Shown: positions 48,117 to 57,904 of the stretch, piece by piece | Layout: each line of letters begins with the position of its first letter | Position numbering within the stretch: the first letter of the stretch is position 1 | Source: an uncultured Draconibacterium sp. | Lineage (GTDB): Bacteria; Bacteroidota; Bacteroidia; Bacteroidales; Prolixibacteraceae | Reading direction: 5' to 3' | NCBI RefSeq assembly: GCF_913063105.1 | Contig: NZ_CAJXYQ010000005.1 | Coordinates: forward strand, 62,001 to 126,000 | DNA: 64,000 bases | Translations under genes and position numbers: made by a program | Notes under the pieces: model-generated | Databases searched by the model: none | Told to the model about the DNA's origin: nothing | The model's input: only the letters and a program-made list of their open reading frames with translations

Positions 48117-48911
48117 TTATTTCGTTTGTTCTCCCTTGGCAATAATCAATTCAATTTCGTGTTCTTCAAAAACTTTACGATTACTGTTTTTTATGCCTTT
48201 ATCAGTAATAATGTAATCAATTAACGATAAGGCACCAAGGCTGGCCAGTGCACTTTTCCCTATTTTCGAAGAGTCGGCTACCAGGTAGGTTATTTCAGCT
48301 GCATCAATCATTGCCTTTTTTACAACAATATCGCTAATGCTTGGGTAAGTAAGCCCTGCTTTTAACGAAATTCCGGCAGTGGCCAAAAATAGTTTCTGAA
48401 CGTTTAAACCATGAAAGAAATCGGCTGCTTTTTGCCCGGTTAACGATAGTGTTGGCGGTTTAAATTCTCCACCGGTAACAATTACCTCAATACCTGGTTC
48501 GGCTCCAAGTATGAGCGCAATGTTTAAAGCATTGGTAATAACGGTAATGTCTTTCATTCCTTTTAAACGCTTGGCAATCTCTGTGGTCGTAGTGCCCGAG
48601 TCAAGTATTATCGTGTCTCCGGTTTCAATCAATTCCAGACATCTTTCGGCAATCAGCGCTTTTTTGTCCATATTGTCCTGGTGTACCAAAGAGAAATTTT
48701 TTACCTGATCTTCCACATTTTTTAAAAACGCACCACCATATTCCCGCACAATTAAGCCGTCCTTTTCCAGTTTCTCCAGGTCTTGTCGTATGGTTACTTC
48801 GGTAACCTTAAATAACTTGGCCAAATTGGCTACTTTCGCCGACCCATCCTCTCTTACCAGGTCCATAATTTTTTCGCGCCGTTGATTGGCCATTAAATTT
48901 TCCAGTTTCAT
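48117..48911 (-). CDS. DeoR/GlpR-family transcriptional regulator
   Basis: 264 residues; MANQRREKIMDLV at residue 7 (ATG at 48893) is an alternative start. The N-terminal winged helix-turn-helix is typical (VANLAKLFKVTEVTIRQDLEKLEKDGLIVREYGGA), and the C-terminal sensor domain resembles ribose-5-phosphate isomerase (GDTIILDSGTTTTEIAKRL, ITVITNALNIALIL, IEVIVTGGEFKPPTLSLTG). DeoR proteins respond to phosphorylated sugars. It is divergent from the DUF5060-to-GH28 operon and most likely controls it; tandem CTTTC repeats at that operon's promoter fit a DeoR operator. It converges with the DUF2490 gene, 38 bp away. Confidence 0.92.
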   Translation of the reverse strand: MKLENLMANQRREKIMDLVREDGSAKVANLAKLFKVTEVTIRQDLEKLEKDGLIVREYGGAFLKNVEDQVKNFSLVHQDNMDKKALIAERCLELIETGDTIILDSGTTTTEIAKRLKGMKDITVITNALNIALILGAEPGIEVIVTGGEFKPPTLSLTGQKAADFFHGLNVQKLFLATAGISLKAGLTYPSISDIVVKKAMIDAAEITYLVADSSKIGKSALASLGALSLIDYIITDKGIKNSNRKVFEEHEIELIIAKGEQTK

Positions 48912-49173
48912 CGTGATATGCGTTTTTTGTACTTCTCTTTTTTGTGCGGTTTAAGAACAGATTGAGTTTAAGCCCTTATTACATTTTTTGCAAAATAACT
49001 GTTTCGGAATTGTTAGCTGTTCAAACAAATATCAAAATAACGAAAAAAAACGCAAACATGGTAGCGTTGTTATACGCCCGGTACTAAATCCCATTTTCAG
49101 TTGTTTTTTTTTAAGCACGAAAAATCGTGTAATGCTGCGTATCTCGGCCTATTTGACTTTTTTATAAAAATAG
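48912..49173. other. Left part of the divergent intergenic region
   Basis: AT-rich, no gene. It must hold the promoter of the DeoR gene on the minus strand, but I find no clear TAnnTTTG match there. The rest of this 452-bp gap (49174-49363) carries the features listed separately. Confidence 0.5.
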
Positions 49174-49188
49174 CTGAAATTCTTTCAG
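49174..49188. promoter_or_regulatory. Palindrome upstream of the DeoR-controlled promoter
   Basis: CTGAAA (49174-49179) and TTTCAG (49183-49188) form a perfect inverted repeat around TTC. It includes a CTTTC element like the two at 49247 and 49257 and lies ~30 bp upstream of the -33 box. Likely a regulator site; the binding protein is not proven. Confidence 0.4.
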
Positions 49189-49215
49189 AATGTCTCAATA
49201 GAATTTTTCTTTTCT

Positions 49216-49246
49216 TTTGTTTTGATTTTTAATCTTCTTATATTTG
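49216..49246 (+). promoter_or_regulatory. Consensus Bacteroidota promoter of the DUF5060 operon
   Basis: TTTG (49216-49219) and TATATTTG (49239-49246) are separated by 19 bp, matching the Bacteroidota TTTG / TAnnTTTG consensus and spacing. Transcription would start near 49253, giving a leader of about 110 nt. This is the best promoter seen in the window. Confidence 0.65.
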
Positions 49247-49261
49247 CTTTCGATTGCTTTC
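49247..49261 (+). promoter_or_regulatory. Putative DeoR operator, tandem CTTTC repeat at the transcription start
   Basis: CTTTC occurs at 49247-49251 and again at 49257-49261, one helical turn apart, directly downstream of the -7 box. An inverted GAAAG lies at about 49328. DeoR/AgaR-type operators are often tandem repeats of this kind. Its placement over the start site predicts repression. Confidence 0.5.
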
Positions 49262-49363
49262 ATTTGTTGTGGTTTCTAAAATCGGATATTTATTACTAAA
49301 AAATGAATAGATTTTGAGTTTGTAGATGAAAGCGGATGGCCAATATTGTAATCAATTACTAGC

Positions 49364-50995
49364 ATGAAATATCGTCTTCTACTTATTTTTCTTTTAATTA
49401 CAGGAGTCTTAAGCGCTACTAACCAGAAAATTGCACTGTATCGTCTTTTTCAGTTCGAGGTAGAGAATAAAAATGAATATTCCAATAAGTATACCGGTGT
49501 AGAGTTAAATGTACAATACCAATCTCCGTCGGGTTTGTGTTATAATTTCCATGGTTTTTATGATGGCGATGGAAAAGGAAATGCCGATGGTACTATTTGG
49601 AAGCTGCGATTTATGCCAAATGAAATAGGTGAGTGGACGTTTACCTATTCCTGGAGTGATGGAACACCAGGAGGAACAGACACTTTTGTATGTGTTAACG
49701 ACGGCGCCGGCAATGGCATGCTTAAGGCCTACGAGAAAAACCCGCATTGGTTTGCCTATAACGGAACAAGACCGGTTTGGCTAAAATCGTATTACGAAAC
49801 CGGACATGGCTCGCTGGGGCAGGACTTTGAATGGGTAAAGCAAAATGTATATTGGCCACTTATAAACAATGGATACAATCATCTCCAGGTAAACTGGCTG
49901 CTTTCGTTGTGCTGTACCGATCAATATTATAAAGATGGTCCGGAGCCCGAAACCCTCGATCTTATTCTTTACGAGGAAGGGAATATTTGGAATTCGATGA
50001 ATCATGATGTATGGAGGAGAATGGAGCAGCATTTGGGTTGGTTAAACAACAATGATGTGAATGTACATATGTTTTTAGGCGTTGATGGAAGCCAGAACAA
50101 TGGTCCCGATTGGAGCAAGTTAACAGCAGAAGATAAAGCGCGTTTTGTAAAATATATGATTGCTCGCCTGGCTCCGTTTGCTAATATTGCGGGTTGGAAT
50201 TTCGTGTGGGAAGTACCCGGAAACCGGGAGGATAAAGAGCTGGGCTTTGCCCGCTTAGTTCAGAAATACGATATTTTTGAGCACCTGCGAACCTATGAAG
50301 ATGAGTTTCCGCGAGAAAACGAATATGGAAGAAGTGAATACAGCTTTGCGGCAGTTGAAAATCATGAAATTGCCAGTCCTATCCGGGATATGGATCGTAA
50401 ATACTGGAAAGAACCATGGACACACCATATGGCTTGTTTGCTGGGTTATGCCGGCAAACCTGTTTTTATGAGCGAAGGAAATGCCTTGTGGCGCAGGTTT
50501 TGGCAGCAACGAACCAAAGCTTCGCGCAACGAATTACGGCAATCGGCCTGGGCTTGTGCTACAGCTGCAGCATCATTTACATGGTGCGGGCATGCCGGCG
50601 AAGAGGCCTTGTTTGCAGCCGGAGCAGAAGGCTTACCTTTTAACGAAGAGAATCCATATACCGAATCAGCGCAGCACATAACCATTCTGGCAGATATTAT
50701 GCAGCACGATGTTGCATTTTATGAAATGAAACCCACTGATGAATTGCTGTCAGACTGCTCGGTATTACAGGTGTACGCCCTTGCTGAGCCCGGTGAGCAA
50801 TACCTTGTGTTTGCTACAGCCGGTTCTTCCTTCTCGCTTCAGGTAAAAAAAGGCGATTATAACATCGTTAAATGGATTGATACCAAAAATGGAACAGTTC
50901 AACATCAAACCAGGCTCGAAATAAAATCAGAAACAACAACAAAGTTTAATCCGCCAACAAATGATACCGATTGGGTTTTGGTGGTTAAACGGTAA
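49364..50995 (+). CDS. Secreted DUF5060-domain glycoside hydrolase (TIM barrel)
   Basis: 543 residues with a signal peptide ending near VLSAT (residue ~19). The first ~100 residues are a DUF5060 sandwich (YRLFQFEVENKNEYSNKYTGVELNVQYQSPSG, IWKLRFMPNEIGEWTF). A TIM barrel follows (FAYNGTRPVWLKSYYETGHGS, YNHLQVNWLL, HLGWLNNNDVNVHMFLGVDG). Candidate catalytic glutamates are those in WNFVWEVPGNRE and PVFMSEGNALWRRFW, arranged as in clan GH-A. A small C-terminal sandwich closes the protein. The exact GH family and substrate are not clear to me. First gene of the DeoR-controlled operon, 13 bp before the first DUF1593 gene. Confidence 0.8.
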   Translation: MKYRLLLIFLLITGVLSATNQKIALYRLFQFEVENKNEYSNKYTGVELNVQYQSPSGLCYNFHGFYDGDGKGNADGTIWKLRFMPNEIGEWTFTYSWSDGTPGGTDTFVCVNDGAGNGMLKAYEKNPHWFAYNGTRPVWLKSYYETGHGSLGQDFEWVKQNVYWPLINNGYNHLQVNWLLSLCCTDQYYKDGPEPETLDLILYEEGNIWNSMNHDVWRRMEQHLGWLNNNDVNVHMFLGVDGSQNNGPDWSKLTAEDKARFVKYMIARLAPFANIAGWNFVWEVPGNREDKELGFARLVQKYDIFEHLRTYEDEFPRENEYGRSEYSFAAVENHEIASPIRDMDRKYWKEPWTHHMACLLGYAGKPVFMSEGNALWRRFWQQRTKASRNELRQSAWACATAAASFTWCGHAGEEALFAAGAEGLPFNEENPYTESAQHITILADIMQHDVAFYEMKPTDELLSDCSVLQVYALAEPGEQYLVFATAGSSFSLQVKKGDYNIVKWIDTKNGTVQHQTRLEIKSETTTKFNPPTNDTDWVLVVKR

Positions 50996-51007
50996 AAGAA
51001 TAATTGT

Positions 51008-52288
51008 ATGAATAAAATAGTTTTATCATTTATCGGATTGATATTTTGCGGTGTAATTAGTAATGGCTGTTCGCAAACAGTGCCGCCTGTAAAACACCGT
51101 ATAATTGTATCTACCGATATTGGCGGAACTGATTTTGATGATTATCAATCGATGGCGCATTTGCTTTTATATGCTGATACGCTTGATATTGAAGGAATCA
51201 TTTCATCACCTTTCGGTAACGGACGGGTTTCGCATATTTTGGAGTGTGTTGATGCTTATGAAAAGGATTATCCCAACCTGAAAGCTGCTTCAAAGGATTA
51301 TCCTTCGCCAGATGCCATTCGGGCCATTGTAAAACAAGGAGCAACCGAAATAGTAAATACGCGGGGGTACGATAAGCCAACGGAGGGATCGAACTGGATT
51401 GTAACATGTGCACGCCGCGAAGACTCCAGGCCCTTAAACGTGCTTATTTGGGGTGGAATAGAAGATCTGGCTCAGGCATTGCACGACGCCCCTGATATTT
51501 TGCCGAAACTTCGCGTGCATTTTATTGGTGGGCCAAACAAAAAATGGTCGGTAAATGCCTATCACTACATTGCCTGTAATTTTCCCGAGTTGTGGATTAT
51601 TGAATCGAATGCCAGCTACCGGGGGTGGTTTGTTGGCGGAAATCAAAGCGGCAACTGGGGAAACGAATCTTTTGTAGAAAAATACATAAAAGATGTTGGT
51701 GCATTGGGCAGCTATTTTTATTCAAAAGGAACACACATGAAGATGGGAGATACCCCAACTTTGACCTATTGGTTAAACGGAGATCCGGAAGATCCAACCA
51801 GCCCTAGCTGGGGAGGACAGTATGTTAGAGCCTGGGAACGTCAGCATAAAGTTTTTAACCGGCTCACAAGTGTTACCGACAGTATTGAAGAATTTGCAGT
51901 ATTAGAACTTCTCTTGCCGGCAGAGAATATGCCTGAAAATTCGTTTGCTCTTATGCATATCGAAAACCAATCGATAAAAGCAGAAATAAAGGAAAACCAG
52001 GTGCGGTTTTTGTTTTCACCAAAAAGATCGGGTAATTGGACTTATAACCTGGAAAGTAATATTGCCGGTATTAATGGTCTCGAAGGAGAATTGGTGTCGT
52101 ATCCTACACCAGCCGAAAATGGCAATAAACCTTCAGCAAACTATCCAAACTGGTGGGCCGATAATCCTGCTCCGGAGTACAAAGAACAAGGCCATATTGG
52201 CATAAAAACTGTTAACCGCTGGAGAGAAGAATTTCTGGGCGATTTTGCCCGCCGTATGAAACGTTGCGTTCCAAAAAATAAACAGTAA
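51008..52288 (+). CDS. DUF1593 nucleoside-hydrolase-like lipoprotein (first of two)
   Basis: 426 residues, lipobox at Cys21 (ISNGC). The N-terminal half has the nucleoside-hydrolase fold start, IIVSTDIGGTDFDDYQSMAHLLLYA, with an Asp cluster like the calcium site of inosine-uridine hydrolases (DxDxxxDD), then NVLIWGGIEDLAQAL and LRVHFIGGPNKKW. The C-terminal part is the DUF1593 tail. Family members are known mainly as secreted, cellulose-binding-type proteins; enzymatic activity is expected on a furanoside but is not shown. It is paired with a diverged second copy and followed by a ribose-type importer. Confidence 0.84.
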   Translation: MNKIVLSFIGLIFCGVISNGCSQTVPPVKHRIIVSTDIGGTDFDDYQSMAHLLLYADTLDIEGIISSPFGNGRVSHILECVDAYEKDYPNLKAASKDYPSPDAIRAIVKQGATEIVNTRGYDKPTEGSNWIVTCARREDSRPLNVLIWGGIEDLAQALHDAPDILPKLRVHFIGGPNKKWSVNAYHYIACNFPELWIIESNASYRGWFVGGNQSGNWGNESFVEKYIKDVGALGSYFYSKGTHMKMGDTPTLTYWLNGDPEDPTSPSWGGQYVRAWERQHKVFNRLTSVTDSIEEFAVLELLLPAENMPENSFALMHIENQSIKAEIKENQVRFLFSPKRSGNWTYNLESNIAGINGLEGELVSYPTPAENGNKPSANYPNWWADNPAPEYKEQGHIGIKTVNRWREEFLGDFARRMKRCVPKNKQ

Positions 52289-52321
52289 TCAATCAGTAGA
52301 ATATATAATCAAACTAAAACT

Positions 52322-53782
52322 ATGAACACGAGACAAGTTTTTGCAGGAAACTTTTTAAAAATGGTTTATCTAATAATCGGGATAGCAGTTTTTTCCTGGT
52401 CATCGGGTAGTGCCCTTGCCAACGAAAAACCCCGTGTTTTTGTATTAACCGACATTGAGAATGAACCCGACGATGCCATGTCGATGGTGCGTTTTTTGGT
52501 GTACGCCAACAATTTTGATATTGAAGGATTGGCTGCTACAACATCAGTGCATCAGCAACACGAAGTAGCTACCTGGCGTATTAAAGAAATTGTGGAAGCT
52601 TATGCCAAAGTGCGCGATAACCTGGAGAAACATGAGCCCGGTTTTCCCACTGCTGATTATTTGCGTAGTTGCATTACCGAAGGATTGCCGGAATATGGAG
52701 TAAAAGCTGTTGGGGAGGGAAAAGACTCGCCGGCTTCAGAAAAATTGATTGAAGCGGTGGATAAAAATGACGCAAGGCCGCTGTGGGTAACCGTTTGGGG
52801 TGGCCCAAATGTGTTGGCGCAGGCGCTTTGGAAAGTAAGAGAAACCCGCTCGAAAGATGAACTGGATAAGTTTGTGGCAAAAATTCGTGTGTATACCATC
52901 TCCGATCAGGATGATAGTGGGCCATGGCTGCGCAAAGAATTTCCAAACTTATTTTATATCGCAAGTCCGGGGTTCAGTGCCGGTGGTGCTTACCATTATG
53001 CTACATGGAGTGGCATAAGTGGCGACTATTTTCATGCGCGTTGCACCGGCCCCGATTTTACCCTGGTTTCTAACGAATGGCTGCACAAAAATATACAAAG
53101 CAAAGGGCCGCTTGGGAAAGAGTATCCGCGGTGGGACTATTTAATGGAAGGCGACACCCCCTCGTTTTTAAACCTTATAAATAATGGTTTAAGCGATGAT
53201 GATCATCCTGAATGGGGGGGCTGGGGAGGCCGTTATGAATTTTATACCCCACGTATGCGCCGGTGGTTTCTTTACCCTGAAACACGACCGTTTTATACCG
53301 ATGCCGAAGATGAGGTGATGGGAGCTGATGGCCGTTGGTACGAAGGTAACCACGAAACAATTTGGCGTTGGCGCGAAGCTTACCAAAACGATTTTGCGGC
53401 CCGAATGGACTGGACGATTAAAGATGTGGATGATGCCAATCATCCTCCAGTTGTAAAAGTTGATCACTCCACACGGTTAACCGCAAAAAAAGGCGATAAA
53501 ATTGAATTAAGTGCAACAGCCTGTACTGACCCGGATGGCGACGCATTATCTTACGAATGGTTGTTTTACAAAGAGGCCGGAACTTTTCCAGTTTCAAGTG
53601 CACGAAGCGGTCAGCCGGTTGCCATTCAGAATTTCGATCAGCAAAAGGCCTGGTTTACTGTGCCATCGCGAAGAGTAATGTCGCCGGGTACCGGTACCAT
53701 GCACATTATTCTTAAAGTTACCGATCATGGTTCGCCACGGCTAACGCGTTACCAACGAATAATTGTAACGGTTGAAGACTAA
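52322..53782 (+). CDS. DUF1593 nucleoside-hydrolase-like secreted protein (second of two)
   Basis: 486 residues with a signal peptide (cleavage near SALAN, residue ~34). The core starts [25 protein letters not shown], so the Asp cluster differs from that of the first copy (TDIENEPDD instead of TDIGGTDFDD). [16 protein letters not shown] and [17 protein letters not shown] follow, and [10 protein letters not shown] and [12 protein letters not shown] match the DUF1593 middle region. The last ~100 residues form an Ig-like domain ([23 protein letters not shown]). The divergence suggests different substrates or linkages. The binding-protein gene starts 13 bp after the stop. Confidence 0.85.
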   Translation: MNTRQVFAGNFLKMVYLIIGIAVFSWSSGSALANEKPRVFVLTDIENEPDDAMSMVRFLVYANNFDIEGLAATTSVHQQHEVATWRIKEIVEAYAKVRDNLEKHEPGFPTADYLRSCITEGLPEYGVKAVGEGKDSPASEKLIEAVDKNDARPLWVTVWGGPNVLAQALWKVRETRSKDELDKFVAKIRVYTISDQDDSGPWLRKEFPNLFYIASPGFSAGGAYHYATWSGISGDYFHARCTGPDFTLVSNEWLHKNIQSKGPLGKEYPRWDYLMEGDTPSFLNLINNGLSDDDHPEWGGWGGRYEFYTPRMRRWFLYPETRPFYTDAEDEVMGADGRWYEGNHETIWRWREAYQNDFAARMDWTIKDVDDANHPPVVKVDHSTRLTAKKGDKIELSATACTDPDGDALSYEWLFYKEAGTFPVSSARSGQPVAIQNFDQQKAWFTVPSRRVMSPGTGTMHIILKVTDHGSPRLTRYQRIIVTVED

Positions 53783-53795
53783 TAATAAACGATGT

Positions 53796-54758
53796 ATGCA
53801 AAAACTAAAAACAAATACAACCTGGTTTTTATTGCTGCTTGTTATTACAGGAAACATTTTTCCGGCTTGCTCCAATAAAAAACAAAACAATTCTGCGCTT
53901 ACTGAAAAAAAAATAGCGGTAGTTATTTCAACACTTAATAACCCGTGGTTTGTGGTTTTGGGAGAATCAGCAGCCCAAAGGGCACGCGAGTTGGGGTACG
54001 AAGCGCAAATTTTCGATTCGCAAAATAATTCGGCCAAAGAAGCAGAGCATTTCGATAATATTATTGCCATGGGCTATCAGGCTATTTTATTTAATCCTAC
54101 TGATGCCGATGGTTCGGTGCTGAATGTAAAACGGGCAAAAGCCGCAGGTATTCCAACCTTTTGTATGGATCGCGAGATAAACTCGAAAGATGCGGCAGCT
54201 TCGCAATTATTGTCGGATAATTTTACCGGTTGCGTAAAATTGGGAGAATACTTTGTAAAAGAAATGAAACAGCAAGGCAACTATGTTGAAATACTTGGTT
54301 TGGTGGGCGATAATAATACCTGGAATCGTTCCAGCGGATTTCATAGTGTGGTTGATGAGTTTCCGGGATTAAAAATGGTGGCACAACAAAGTGCCGATTT
54401 CGACCGAAACAAGGCGATGGACGTAATGGAAACGATTATGCAGGCACAGCCCGAAATTGATGCTGTTTTTTGTGGAAACGACGCCATGGCTTTAGGCGCT
54501 TACCAGGCGGTGTTGGCTGCCGGAAAAGCCGATGAAATAAAAGTATTTGGTTTCGATGGCTCAGACGATGCTATAAATGCCATCGCCGAAGGAAAAATAG
54601 CTGCAACTGTAATGCAGTTTCCGGTGCTTATGGCCCGGAAATCAGCAGAATTTGCTGATCAACAGATTCGGGGAGAAGCCAGCTTCGACAGTAAAATGCC
54701 TGTAGAAGTACAATTGGTTACCGCAGAAAATGTTTCGAAATATTTGAAATCTAATTAA
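53796..54758 (+). CDS. Ribose-type ABC transporter substrate-binding lipoprotein
   Basis: Start taken at ATG 53796; a TTG at 53772 in frame overlaps the upstream gene. 320 residues, lipobox at Cys25 (NIFPAC). Periplasmic-binding-protein fold of the RbsB group: [89 protein letters not shown] and [18 protein letters not shown]. It should bind a pentose or similar sugar in the periplasm and hand it to the permease. First gene of a four-gene import module. Confidence 0.92.
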   Translation: MQKLKTNTTWFLLLLVITGNIFPACSNKKQNNSALTEKKIAVVISTLNNPWFVVLGESAAQRARELGYEAQIFDSQNNSAKEAEHFDNIIAMGYQAILFNPTDADGSVLNVKRAKAAGIPTFCMDREINSKDAAASQLLSDNFTGCVKLGEYFVKEMKQQGNYVEILGLVGDNNTWNRSSGFHSVVDEFPGLKMVAQQSADFDRNKAMDVMETIMQAQPEIDAVFCGNDAMALGAYQAVLAAGKADEIKVFGFDGSDDAINAIAEGKIAATVMQFPVLMARKSAEFADQQIRGEASFDSKMPVEVQLVTAENVSKYLKSN

Positions 54759-54759
54759 A

Positions 54760-55401
54760 ATGATAATGAAGAAATTGTTCAAATATATTTTGGGAATAGT
54801 ACTTGCATTGGTGGTGGTGTATTTGTCTTTTGATATACAAAACCTACAGGAATACCAGGCCGCTAATCTCAAAACCGAATTTAATGCGGCTGATTATGCT
54901 TTAAAAGTCTGGACCGAAAAACTTCCTGAAGTCAGTAAAAATACTCCTGAAATAAACAATTTACTGGAGCAGTTAAATGCAGATCCTGAAAAGGCTTTTG
55001 CACAATTTGGAAGAAAGCTGGGGATTGCCAAAACACATTATTTTATGCTGCAGGGTACGGGCATTATTGTTGAAATTAGCAACGAATATATTGATGTGGT
55101 AACCGGCCTTAACGATACGGTACAGATTGCTACAGCTTTTATTTTTGGAAACGCCGTACGCGATGGCTCGGGGCAGGTTGAGATTAATGATTTTGTAAAT
55201 ATGACGGATTTCAACAATGTGTCTATTGAGCTGAATAAGCTGGTGCGGAGTAAGATAACTTCCCGTTTAACAAAATCTGCAGCTATAGGTAAAAAAATAG
55301 AATTTGCTGGTGTAGCAGAATTAAAAATCGACGAAGAAATACCTGCTCAAATAAAGGTAATTCCGATAAAAGCAATCTTATCTGATGGCAGAAGTAGTTA
55401 A
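54760..55401 (+). CDS. DUF2291 membrane-anchored periplasmic protein of the ABC module
   Basis: 213 residues; a single N-terminal transmembrane helix (FKYILGIVLALVVVYLSF) and a periplasmic domain with GTGIIVEISNEYIDVVTG and AFIFGNAVRDGSGQVEINDFVNMTDFNNVSIELNKLV, characteristic of DUF2291. The family is found next to ribose-type ABC transporters, where its role is unknown. It starts 1 bp after the binding protein and overlaps the ATPase gene by 17 bases, so it is an integral part of the module. Confidence 0.86.
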   Translation: MIMKKLFKYILGIVLALVVVYLSFDIQNLQEYQAANLKTEFNAADYALKVWTEKLPEVSKNTPEINNLLEQLNADPEKAFAQFGRKLGIAKTHYFMLQGTGIIVEISNEYIDVVTGLNDTVQIATAFIFGNAVRDGSGQVEINDFVNMTDFNNVSIELNKLVRSKITSRLTKSAAIGKKIEFAGVAELKIDEEIPAQIKVIPIKAILSDGRSS

Positions 55402-56920
55402 TATCATAAATCCTGTTCTTGAAGTCAGGAAGGTGTCGAAAGACTTTGCAGGGGTGTATGCGCTAAAAGATGTTGATTTGGCAATATATCCTGGCGAAGT
55501 AACTGCTATTATTGGTGAAAATGGTGCAGGTAAATCAACTTTGATGAAAGTTATTTCCGGGGTTTATCCCGATTATAGCGGCCATGTGCTGCTTAATGGG
55601 GATGGCGTAGCATTTAAAAATCCTAAGGAAGCCGGCGAAAAAGGAGTGGTAATCATTCATCAGGAGTTAAACCTTATTCCACACCTAAGTATTACCGAAA
55701 ATCTTTTCCTCGGAAATGAAATTACCAATCGTTTAGGTTTGTTGGATTACCCGGCAATGAATAAGCAGGCTAAAAAGCTGCTGCATCGCTTACATCTTGA
55801 TGTACACCCGTCAACACCGGTTAATCAACTTAGGGTTGGCCAGCAACAGCTTGTTGAAATTGCAAAAGCCTTGTTGCTCGATTCGCAGGTACTAATTATG
55901 GATGAGCCAACATCGGCAATTAGCGACCATGAGGTGGAGTTACTTTTTAAAATTATTAACGAGTTAAAAACCAAAGGAGTAGCCATTGTTTATATCTCAC
56001 ATAAGCTAAACGAACTGTTTGAAATTGCCGACCGGTATTCGGTACTCCGTGATGGGAAAAGCATGGGCTCGGGAATGATGAAAGGCACTTCGCACGACCA
56101 GCTGATACAATTAATGGTTGGGCGCGATTTAAAAGACAGTTTTTCAAAAGAAGACTCAAGCAGGTCAGAAGAAATCTTAAAGGTTGAAAACCTGAATTTC
56201 AGAAACCCCGAGAATAAAAAGGATTTTTTGGTTAGCAATGTAAGTTTTAGCCTGAAAAAAGGTGAAGTATTGGGAATTTGCGGTTTAATGGGCGCCGGAA
56301 GAACAGAAGTGCTCGAAGCTGTTTTCGGATTACATCCGAAATATGTTAGCGGAAAAATTATCATTGAAGGGCAAACCAAAAAGATAAAAAGCGTGAACGA
56401 TGCCATTGCTGCCGGCATTGCTTTAGTACCGGAAGATCGCAAAGTGCAAGGGCTTATTTTAAATATGAATGTGGCCAAAAATACCAGCCTTGCCAGTCTC
56501 GGAAATGTGTCGAATTACACTTTTATCAATAAGAAACAAGAAGCAGAATTAAGTGCCCATTTTGTTGAGAAATTAAGAACAAAAGTCTCATCGGGAAAAC
56601 AAACGGTGGAGCAATTAAGTGGCGGAAACCAGCAGAAAGTGGTAATTGCCAAATGGCTGGCTACAAACCCAAAAATATTATTGCTTGATGAACCCACCCG
56701 CGGTATTGATGTAGGGGCTAAAACCGAAATTTACAAGCTTATTTCTGAACTGGCAGCACAGAGTATGGGAATAATCGTTGTTTCATCGGAGTTGCCTGAA
56801 ATACTTGCCATTGCCGACAATATCCTTGTATTATCAGAATCAAAATTAACAGCAAACCTAAAACGGGCCGAGGCCACTGAGGAGATAATAATGAAAGCGG
56901 CTCTTCAGGAAAAAGAATAA
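55385..56920 (+). CDS. Sugar ABC transporter ATP-binding protein, RbsA type
   Basis: 511 residues with two fused ABC domains as in RbsA. First domain: Walker A IIGENGAGKSTLMK, signature LRVGQQQLVEIAKALL, Walker B VLIMDEPTSA. Second domain: degenerate Walker A GLMGAGRTEVLE, signature QLSGGNQQKVVIAKWL, Walker B ILLLDEPTRGIDVG. The degenerate second P-loop is normal for this group. It powers uptake through the permease encoded 4 bp downstream. Confidence 0.96.
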   Translation: MAEVVNIINPVLEVRKVSKDFAGVYALKDVDLAIYPGEVTAIIGENGAGKSTLMKVISGVYPDYSGHVLLNGDGVAFKNPKEAGEKGVVIIHQELNLIPHLSITENLFLGNEITNRLGLLDYPAMNKQAKKLLHRLHLDVHPSTPVNQLRVGQQQLVEIAKALLLDSQVLIMDEPTSAISDHEVELLFKIINELKTKGVAIVYISHKLNELFEIADRYSVLRDGKSMGSGMMKGTSHDQLIQLMVGRDLKDSFSKEDSSRSEEILKVENLNFRNPENKKDFLVSNVSFSLKKGEVLGICGLMGAGRTEVLEAVFGLHPKYVSGKIIIEGQTKKIKSVNDAIAAGIALVPEDRKVQGLILNMNVAKNTSLASLGNVSNYTFINKKQEAELSAHFVEKLRTKVSSGKQTVEQLSGGNQQKVVIAKWLATNPKILLLDEPTRGIDVGAKTEIYKLISELAAQSMGIIVVSSELPEILAIADNILVLSESKLTANLKRAEATEEIIMKAALQEKE

Positions 56921-56924
56921 AATT

Positions 56925-57899
56925 ATGACAGCAACAAGCTTAAAACATAACCTGGTAAAATTTCAATCCATTATTGCTTTGGTAGTAATGTGTGTAGCAT
57001 TAAGTTTTTTGTCCGACCGGTTTTTAACTACCGAAAATACCTGGAACGTCATGCGCCAGATATCGGTAAATATGGTAATATCGGTTGGAATGACCTTGGT
57101 AATTTTAACCGGGGGAATTGATCTTTCGGTAGGTTCAATATTGGCTTTGGCAGGTGCCGTAACGGCCGGAATGCTAAAATTTGGAGCTGAAATAGAAAGC
57201 GTAAATGCCTACATTGGTTTCACCCTGCTTGGTGCACTGGTTGGCGGCACACTGGTAGGAACCTTTCTGGGGTGGTTTAACGGTATCACCATAACCCGTT
57301 TTAAAGTACCGCCCTTTGTGGCAACATTAGCCATGCTTACCATTGCCCGGGGATTAACCATGCTATGGACCGGTGGTTTCCCCATTACAGGTTTGGGCGA
57401 TAATATGGCTTTTATAGGTACGGGGTGGTTTCTCGGAATTCCCATGCCGGTTTGGATTTCGGCAGTGGTGGTTTTGGCAGCCGTGGTGTTAACCAAACGA
57501 ACTACGCTGGGACGGCATATTTATGCCATTGGCGGTAACGAAACAGCCGCTAAACTATCTGGTTTAAAAATTAACCGAATAAAAGTAATCGTGTATTCCA
57601 TTGCCGGTGCATTGGCCGGAATTGGTGGTATTTTGGTTACCTCTCGTCTCGATTCGGCCCAACCGAATGCTGGTTTTGGATTCGAATTGGATTCTATTGC
57701 AGCCGTAGTTATTGGCGGAACCTCGCTATCAGGCGGCAAAGGAACAATTATGGGAACCGTACAGGGAGCTTTAATTATTGGTGTGCTTAACAATGGCTTG
57801 GTGCTTCTCAATGTATCGCCATTTTGGCAACAGGTTATAAAAGGTTTTGTAATTCTGCTTGCAGTAGTTATTGAGAAGATAAATTCAAAAGAAAAGTAG
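56925..57899 (+). CDS. Sugar ABC transporter permease, RbsC type
   Basis: 324 residues with eight to ten hydrophobic segments. RbsC marks: VGMTLVILTGGIDLSVGSILALAGAV, GWFNGITITRFKVPPFVATLAMLTIARGL, the cytoplasmic loop GRHIYAIGGNETAAKLSGLKINRIKVIVYSIAGALAGIGGILV that contacts the ATPase, and DSIAAVVIGGTSLSGGKG. One gene only, so the channel is a homodimer. Followed after 5 bp by the PL10 gene. Confidence 0.95.
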   Translation: MTATSLKHNLVKFQSIIALVVMCVALSFLSDRFLTTENTWNVMRQISVNMVISVGMTLVILTGGIDLSVGSILALAGAVTAGMLKFGAEIESVNAYIGFTLLGALVGGTLVGTFLGWFNGITITRFKVPPFVATLAMLTIARGLTMLWTGGFPITGLGDNMAFIGTGWFLGIPMPVWISAVVVLAAVVLTKRTTLGRHIYAIGGNETAAKLSGLKINRIKVIVYSIAGALAGIGGILVTSRLDSAQPNAGFGFELDSIAAVVIGGTSLSGGKGTIMGTVQGALIIGVLNNGLVLLNVSPFWQQVIKGFVILLAVVIEKINSKEK

Positions 57900-57904
57900 T
57901 ATAA

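Noticed and set aside
48080..48117. Terminator between DUF2490 and DeoR genes
   Set aside because: Only an imperfect AAGC/GCTT hairpin with a T run in the loop; not convincing.
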